DNA of 64,000 nucleotides, taken from the NCBI GenBank assembly GCA_049366715.1, contig JBMNCQ010000083.1, forward strand, positions 1 to 64,000, in the 5' to 3' direction. Source of the stretch: JBMNCQ01 sp049366715 (lineage in GTDB: Bacteria > Bacillota > Peptococcia > Peptococcales > BICA1-8). Under the pieces are notes generated by a model, which did no database searches, was not told the origin of the DNA, and saw only the letters and a list, made by a program, of their open reading frames with translations. Made by a program: the position numbers and the translations under genes. Below are positions 59,453-64,000 of this stretch, piece after piece. Each line of letters begins with the position of its first letter. Within the stretch, counting starts at the first letter, position 1.

Positions 59453-59965
59453 ATGAGTAAAAATCAAAATAAAAAGCGGGAGAATTCGTTATTCTGGCGT
59501 ATTGCCATTACGCTCGTGGGTGTAGCGCTGATATGGATTGCGGTATCCAATCTGGCATTATATGTATTCGGCGAGACCGCTGCGGCCGACGTTGCGACAC
59601 GGCGGGTCGGCGGTGCCGGCGACGGTCGTCCGGTAAACCAGCGCTACGAATGGTCAATTGACTATACCTTCCGTGATAAAAACGGAGAGGAGCACAGCGG
59701 CCACACCACCAGGCGCGGCAGCGATATTTCAGTAAAGGCGGACAGCCGGGTGTATTATTTCCCTGGCGCGCCGTTTATCAGCACTCTGGAAAGTGAAGCA
59801 AGGCCGAATATCGGCCAGCCGTTATTTGTTGTGCTGGGCGGGTTTCTAATTGCCGTTATGAACCGCAGAAAGAAAAAGCGCCCTGCTCCGGCGGCGCGTA
59901 CCGCACAGGAGCTCACAGACTATGACGACTCCGTGGAGGAACAGTTCCACGAACAGGAAGAATAG
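59453..59965 (+). CDS. DUF3592-like membrane protein
   Basis: A 170-residue protein with two membrane helices (about 15-37 and 122-136) enclosing an extracytoplasmic beta-rich region (QRYEWSIDYTFRDKNGEEHSGHTTRRGSDISVKADSRVYYFPGAP). That pattern, including the DYTFxDxxGxxxxG strand pair and VxYxPxxP end, is DUF3592-like. The tail is acidic. The start is the ATG at 59453 after GGAGGG; the frame is open to 59393. It overlaps nothing and is 3 bases from the next gene. Confidence 0.75.
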   Translation: MSKNQNKKRENSLFWRIAITLVGVALIWIAVSNLALYVFGETAAADVATRRVGGAGDGRPVNQRYEWSIDYTFRDKNGEEHSGHTTRRGSDISVKADSRVYYFPGAPFISTLESEARPNIGQPLFVVLGGFLIAVMNRRKKKRPAPAARTAQELTDYDDSVEEQFHEQEE

Positions 59966-59968
59966 GAG

Positions 59969-60505
59969 GTGGCGAGGTTGGATGAGGTAAGCTGGGAAAC
60001 GCGCGTCCCCATTTTCAAAAACAGTCTGATTCTAAAGCAGATCGGGATCGCCATCGGCCTTCCCTTTGGCGCGCTGCTGCTTTTGCTGGCGGCGATGCGC
60101 GCTTATTATGCGCTGCTGCTGATCGGTATGACCCTGCTGCTGGCGTTTTTGCTGGTTCTTCTGCTGTTTCGCGGCACTTATGATGTGCGGTATACGCTTG
60201 ACCGGAAGGGTGTCTCCTGCCAAACGCAGGAACGGCAGAAAAAGCGGGTGCGCGGGCTCGCCGCTGTCACCTTCCTGTTCGGACTGCTTAGAGCAAATCC
60301 TACCGCAGCCGGAGCGGGTCTGCTCTCCGCATCCGGCACCGATATCCAGATACCGTGGAAGAAGATCAGGAAGGTAAAATACACGGAAAAACAGAGAACC
60401 ATCCAGATATCCGGCGGCTTTGGGGAAAACATCGCCCTGTTCTGCACGGAGCTGAATTATGAGCAGGTAAAAGAATATATCCAAAAACAGAGAGGAGACG
60501 TATGA
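59969..60505 (+). CDS. YcxB-like membrane protein with a PH-type domain
   Basis: A 178-residue protein with two adjacent membrane helices (about 24-42 and 46-67) and a C-terminal beta-rich region ending GTDIQIPWKKIRKVKYTEKQRTIQISGG ... CTELNYEQVKEYI, like YcxB/bacterial PH proteins. The GTG at 59969 lies in the ribosome site, so the TTG at 59978 may be the real start. Its stop overlaps the lipoprotein start by 4 bases. Strongly GC-rich. Confidence 0.7.
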   Translation: MARLDEVSWETRVPIFKNSLILKQIGIAIGLPFGALLLLLAAMRAYYALLLIGMTLLLAFLLVLLLFRGTYDVRYTLDRKGVSCQTQERQKKRVRGLAAVTFLFGLLRANPTAAGAGLLSASGTDIQIPWKKIRKVKYTEKQRTIQISGGFGENIALFCTELNYEQVKEYIQKQRGDV

Positions 60506-62940
60506 TGAAAAGAGCCATGACGATGATCATTGCCCTTTGTATGCTGGCGGGGATGCTGCCGCTGACGGGATGCTCAGGGAATGAACCCATGAAAGACGCC
60601 GCAACCAAGGCCGATGTCAAAGAGGGAACAGACACGAAGATCGGCAGCCGCACGGGAACAGGCTGGGAGATGACAATCCCGGACGGTGTAATGGAGGACG
60701 GGACCGAGGTGAACATGAAGGTGCTGTCCGGGGATGAGGCGGAGAATTATCAAACTTCCGGCTTCACCTTTTACGGAACGCCCGTCGAGGTTTCGGGTGA
60801 GGGTGCACACGGCATCTGGTTTGCAAAGCCGGTTCCGGTGACCATGCAAATTCCGCAGGAATACCTTGCGGACTTGGCTGCCGAGGAGCTTTTCTTCGCC
60901 ACCTGTGAGGACGGCGCGTGGTGGTATTATCTGCCCGACAATGTCAATTTGCAGGACGGTACGGCCATGTTTTCCGCCAGCCATTTCAGCATACTCGGTT
61001 TTGGAAGGCCCTCGGAGGAGGAACAGCTCCAGACCTTTGCCCGAACCTACGCGGTCAACGAATATGAGCGCCGGCAGAAAAAGGAAAAATTCAGGAACGC
61101 GGTGAGCGGGAAGCTGGACGAACTTTTCAAGTCTATGGGCGTGGACAGCACGAACGCGCGCAATCAGCTGATTCAGGACGCCGTGACCTATCTGGAGTCC
61201 GGGGTCTCCGCCCAACTGCTGGAGGCCGATAATCCGATCAAGGATTTCGCGCCGGTGGACACGCTGATGCGTCTGGCTGTTGCGGCGGAAAAGGGAGATC
61301 AGGGTAAGAATGAGTTTAACAGCAAGGCAACCGAGCTGTATGCCAAGGCCATTGCTTACGGCGTGGAAAAGCATGTGAACGCCAACAAGACCCTGTACGG
61401 AATCAAGGATGCGCAAACCGGCTATGTGGACAAAACCGCCAAGGCTATCACGGTTTTGGGCAATCTTGGCACGGCGGCCGGTGCGTTTGTTGAGGGAGAT
61501 ACCAAGGGCGGTCTGCAGGCTGTGGGTAATATGGTGACGGGACTGGCAGGCCCGCAGGCTGCGTTGATCACGGCCACGCTGACCTATGCCAAAGACGGCA
61601 TCCAAGAGGCGGGGGATAGCATCCGCGCTTCTTGGACCCAGAGCGAGATTGAGGAGGCCTATCGGCTGTATACAAAGTCCGGAGGTGCTTTTGAGGGAGA
61701 CTTTGACGGGATTTTTGCCCTGAAGGGCAACGCCGAAGCCCTGATGAATCAGCGAATCATCCAGGCCCATTGCACAAAATACGGAATAAGCGAGGCGGAT
61801 CTAACGGCCACGGCCCGCAAGACGTTGCTTAATAATGCCTGGACGGGGTTGCGCAACTATTTTGACCGGCGCAAAGAAGCCGAACCGGCAATAGAAAGGC
61901 TAAGGCAGGACGAGGAAGCCTTTATTGCGCAGATGAAAAACCGGGGGCTGCTGGCCGCCCATAATTATAAGGATTATTTTGGCATTGATAAAAACAGTTC
62001 CAATTACAGCATAGAAGAACGCCTGCGCAGGTTATATACCGTCCGCGACGGGGTACTGGGCTGCATTGATGCCGACAAGCGGGGCACGCTTGGCAATGAA
62101 AGACTGGCCCGGGCCATGGAGCAGTGGATCTACTGGAACGAAAAGGGCCGGCGGGACAAATTTTACGAATATCTTCGGGAAACCGGCCTGTATGAAGAAT
62201 CGTTTGCGGCTGAGCCCTCTCCTGAGGAGGAAACCGCCGTGCCCGAGGCTTCCCCCCTGCAAGAAGAGGCTGTGACTAAGCCTTCCTCCCCGGAGGAAGC
62301 TGCCGCACCTAAATCCTCAGCCGGGCACGGGGCTGCGCCCGAGCCCTCTCCCGCAGCGGATCCGGCTACGCCTGCACCAGAAGCAGAACCGGCCGTGCCG
62401 GTCTTTGCCTGGGTGCTGACGCAGGTGATCGATGAGGATGGCGCAGAATCTATTCGTGAACGCAACAAAAACTATGCAGGCGTATATGAGTATACCTCCA
62501 GTTATGCAAGAAGCGATTTCTCAATTACGACAACATATGTTGGTAGAACCGATACCTATCCTGATCCGGATAAGCTGCATGGCGAAAGCGCAGCCTTCCA
62601 CGCTTCTTTCAGCAAACCGCCTGAAACGATACAAGCCGGTGACCCTATATCCATAAAGCTTTCCTTGTCAGCCGGGGATATGAACCTTTCCTTTTTTACT
62701 TTTTCCGGTAATGTCAGAAGTCGATTTCGAAAAAGCGGTTCGGGCTGGCAGAATTTTGCCGACGGGCAGGGCAATTACAGCTTCACATCGGAAAAGAAAA
62801 ACAATTATGCATCATTTAATAAAACATTAACGGCAACGGCACCGGGCGGGAATAAAGGCGAGACCTTCGAAATGAGATTTTACTTGTATAGCGGGGTACA
62901 ATTACAAACGACTTATGTTTATGAATGGAAAGAGGTTTAG
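60502..62940 (+). CDS. Large lipoprotein with ZU5-like and C-terminal beta-sandwich domains
   Basis: An 812-residue predicted surface lipoprotein. The signal peptide ends in lipobox LTGCS (Cys24). Residues about 50-170 (MTIPDGVMEDGTEVNMKVL ... FSASHFSILGFG) resemble a ZU5-type beta domain. Residues about 175-570 are helical and charged with a glycine-rich hydrophobic stretch near 315-360 (LGNLGTAAGAFVEGDTKGGL). A Pro-, Ala-, Ser- and Glu-rich linker about 575-640 leads to a C-terminal beta-sandwich. The start overlaps the previous stop as ATGA. No catalytic motif is recognised; it could be an adhesin, or part of an envelope sensing system. Confidence 0.75.
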   Translation: MMKRAMTMIIALCMLAGMLPLTGCSGNEPMKDAATKADVKEGTDTKIGSRTGTGWEMTIPDGVMEDGTEVNMKVLSGDEAENYQTSGFTFYGTPVEVSGEGAHGIWFAKPVPVTMQIPQEYLADLAAEELFFATCEDGAWWYYLPDNVNLQDGTAMFSASHFSILGFGRPSEEEQLQTFARTYAVNEYERRQKKEKFRNAVSGKLDELFKSMGVDSTNARNQLIQDAVTYLESGVSAQLLEADNPIKDFAPVDTLMRLAVAAEKGDQGKNEFNSKATELYAKAIAYGVEKHVNANKTLYGIKDAQTGYVDKTAKAITVLGNLGTAAGAFVEGDTKGGLQAVGNMVTGLAGPQAALITATLTYAKDGIQEAGDSIRASWTQSEIEEAYRLYTKSGGAFEGDFDGIFALKGNAEALMNQRIIQAHCTKYGISEADLTATARKTLLNNAWTGLRNYFDRRKEAEPAIERLRQDEEAFIAQMKNRGLLAAHNYKDYFGIDKNSSNYSIEERLRRLYTVRDGVLGCIDADKRGTLGNERLARAMEQWIYWNEKGRRDKFYEYLRETGLYEESFAAEPSPEEETAVPEASPLQEEAVTKPSSPEEAAAPKSSAGHGAAPEPSPAADPATPAPEAEPAVPVFAWVLTQVIDEDGAESIRERNKNYAGVYEYTSSYARSDFSITTTYVGRTDTYPDPDKLHGESAAFHASFSKPPETIQAGDPISIKLSLSAGDMNLSFFTFSGNVRSRFRKSGSGWQNFADGQGNYSFTSEKKNNYASFNKTLTATAPGGNKGETFEMRFYLYSGVQLQTTYVYEWKEV

Positions 62941-63012
62941 TCTGCCGAGGAACTGCGCGGTATTTCGACTAATTTATAAAGAGGCAAACAGGATGAGGAA
63001 TTGAATATGATC

Positions 63013-63046
63013 AGGCTGTTGATGTGAATCAATAGCCTATTTTTTT
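63013..63046 (+). terminator. Terminator of the GC-rich cluster
   Basis: AGGCTGTTGAT and ATCAATAGCCT form an 11-bp stem with one G-T pair and a GTGA loop, followed by a run of T. It lies 70 bases after the lipoprotein stop and marks the right side of the island. Confidence 0.9.
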
Positions 63047-63106
63047 GGGGAATTTTAGCCCCCAAAAGCCGGGAGGATGGAATTTTGTTAAGAAAAATTT
63101 TTCAAT

Positions 63107-63122
63107 TGTAATCTGTATTACA
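63107..63122. promoter_or_regulatory. 16-bp palindromic operator candidate
   Basis: TGTAAT-CTGT-ATTACA is a perfect 6-bp inverted repeat with a 4-base centre and overlaps the -35 box of the arylsulfotransferase promoter. The placement suits a repressor. The binding protein is not known. Confidence 0.55.
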
Positions 63123-63145
63123 GTTGTCTTTATAGTAGATATAAT
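63118..63145 (+). promoter_or_regulatory. Promoter of the arylsulfotransferase gene
   Basis: TTACAG at 63118-63123 and TATAAT at 63140-63145 with a 16-base spacer. The leader to the start codon is about 90 bases. Confidence 0.65.
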
Positions 63146-63240
63146 ATAATTTTATTAAAAGTTAAGCTTATACCAGATTATCTGTCCATAAAAGGATAGA
63201 AATTAGGTATTCATTATGAAGTGCAAAGGAGAGGGAAAAA

Positions 63241-64000
63241 ATGAGGAAATATTTGGAAGAAAAGAAACATTTAATTACTTTACAGAATGAGTCGGAAGAA
63301 AAATATTTAGCTGATTTCAGGGCCGGTAATTATACTTTAGAAAATCCTTTGGTCATTAAAAACCCCTATTTGATCAACCCTTTGGCGGCAGTGATCTGTT
63401 TTATGACAGAAGAAGAAACTACCGTAGAAATAACGGTTAAAGGCAAGGCGGTCCAAGGGGATTTCAGCCATAGTTTTGCTGCCGGTAAAGAGCATATCTT
63501 ACCAGTTTACGGATTGTATGATGATTATGAAAATACTGTTGTGTTAACCCTTGGCAACGGACAAAAATCGGAAGTTAAAATTGAAATTGCAGAGCTTAAT
63601 GTGAACAAAGCATTTTATTGTCATACGACTTACGAATATTTTGGCAAAGATATTATGACGATTTCCTCCACGACTCCTTTAATTGCTTCTTCCGTTACCT
63701 GCGGTTTTGATTATGCCGGTGATTTAAGATGGGTTATGACTGAAAAGGCCAGCTGGGATATCAAAAAATTAGCAAACGGAAGACTTTTGGTTACTTCTTA
63801 TCGTTCCATGCAAAAGCCCTATTATACTGTCGGTCTGATGGAGATAGACTTCTGTGGTAAGATCTATGTTGAATACAGACTGCCCGGCGGATACCATCAT
63901 GATGCTGTCGAACTGGAGAATGGGAACATCTTGGCGGCTTCTGATAACGACTTTGCCGAATCTGTTGAAGACTATGTGGTGGAAATTAAGCGGGAAACCG
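63241..64000 (+). CDS. Arylsulfate sulfotransferase (AssT-like), 5' part
   Basis: An open frame of 253 codons from an ATG behind AAAGGAGAGGG runs off the window edge. The first 110 residues (NPYLINPLAAVICFMTEEETTVEITVKGK) form the arylsulfotransferase N-terminal beta domain, followed by the start of a beta-propeller (LLVTSYRSM; GGYHHDAVELENGNILAASDN), where the His in YHHDAVELENGN is a typical substrate site. No signal peptide is visible in the first 30 residues, unlike periplasmic AssT of Gram-negatives. It would move sulfate between phenolic compounds. Confidence 0.85.
   Translation, partial: MRKYLEEKKHLITLQNESEEKYLADFRAGNYTLENPLVIKNPYLINPLAAVICFMTEEETTVEITVKGKAVQGDFSHSFAAGKEHILPVYGLYDDYENTVVLTLGNGQKSEVKIEIAELNVNKAFYCHTTYEYFGKDIMTISSTTPLIASSVTCGFDYAGDLRWVMTEKASWDIKKLANGRLLVTSYRSMQKPYYTVGLMEIDFCGKIYVEYRLPGGYHHDAVELENGNILAASDNDFAESVEDYVVEIKRET

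Noticed and set aside
60574..61770. A 398-codon open frame on the minus strand opposite the large lipoprotein gene
   Set aside because: It has no ribosome site or recognised motif, and the plus-strand frame has a signal peptide, lipobox and domain structure. Long antisense frames are common in GC-rich coding DNA.
1..64000. CRISPR arrays, rRNA, tRNA, complete insertion sequences or prophage
   Set aside because: No regularly spaced repeats, conserved rRNA stretches, tRNA T-loop patterns or transposase motifs were recognised on either strand by eye. Short or divergent cases could be missed without a search.

Overview
The window looks like chromosome of an anaerobic, endospore-forming, low-GC Firmicute of the Clostridia, most like Peptococcaceae and relatives. 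The evidence is alpha/beta-type small acid-soluble spore proteins (SASPs) with their protease Gpr, sporulation protein YlbJ, the Bacillus-type ylb gene order (rsmD, ylbJ, ylbK, ylbM, ylbN, rpmF), FapR-controlled fatty-acid genes using FabK, Pta-AckA acetate metabolism, and an 11-subunit complex I without NuoEFG. No rRNA, tRNA, CRISPR array or intact insertion sequence was recognised. The species is not identified.

Layout. 1-4.8 kb: DUF1858 protein, recG, three SASP-type genes (one only 40 codons), gpr on the minus strand and a small possible spore protein. 5.0-14.5 kb: the ylb region, with rsmD, a coiled-coil protein, ylbJ(-), the patatin-like ylbK, a short insertion holding a broken gene and two unknown membrane proteins, tmcAL(-), pta-ackA, and ylbN-rpmF. 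coaD, normally beside rsmD, is missing here. 14.7-22.6 kb: fapR-plsX-fabH-fabK-fabD-fabG-acpP, a second FabK-like gene and fabF, with a recognisable FapR operator over the start of transcription. 22.9-29.4 kb: rnc, a radical SAM gene, smc and ftsY. 29.4-33.2 kb: four genes that make a complete salvage route for 5'-deoxynucleosides such as methylthioadenosine (MTA) through inosine-type intermediates.

33.3-41.3 kb: the SRP and ribosome-assembly cluster ylxM-ffh-rpsP-khpA-ylqD-rimM-trmD-RNA methyltransferase, rplS, lepB, rbgA and rnhB. 41.4-50.9 kb: nuoABCDHIJKLMN, tightly packed and partly translationally coupled. 51-57 kb: accessory genes, including a yraN nuclease-fold protein, a LarA-family racemase with a possible attenuator leader, small membrane or secreted proteins, a hydantoinase A remnant and a metallo-beta-lactamase-fold protein.

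57.2-62.9 kb: an island visibly richer in GC than its surroundings (37 of 60 bases at 60061-60120 against 18 of 60 at 63301-63360). It holds a 12-helix LuxR-type membrane regulator, three small membrane proteins and an 812-residue lipoprotein. After it an arylsulfate sulfotransferase gene begins and runs off the window; its promoter overlaps a 16-bp palindrome.

The strongest candidates for something new are the GC-rich regulator/lipoprotein island, the deaminase-first 5'-deoxynucleoside operon, the 40-codon half-SASP with its own sigma-G-like promoter, and the predicted larA attenuator. All functional statements are inferences from sequence motifs and gene order; no database search was possible.
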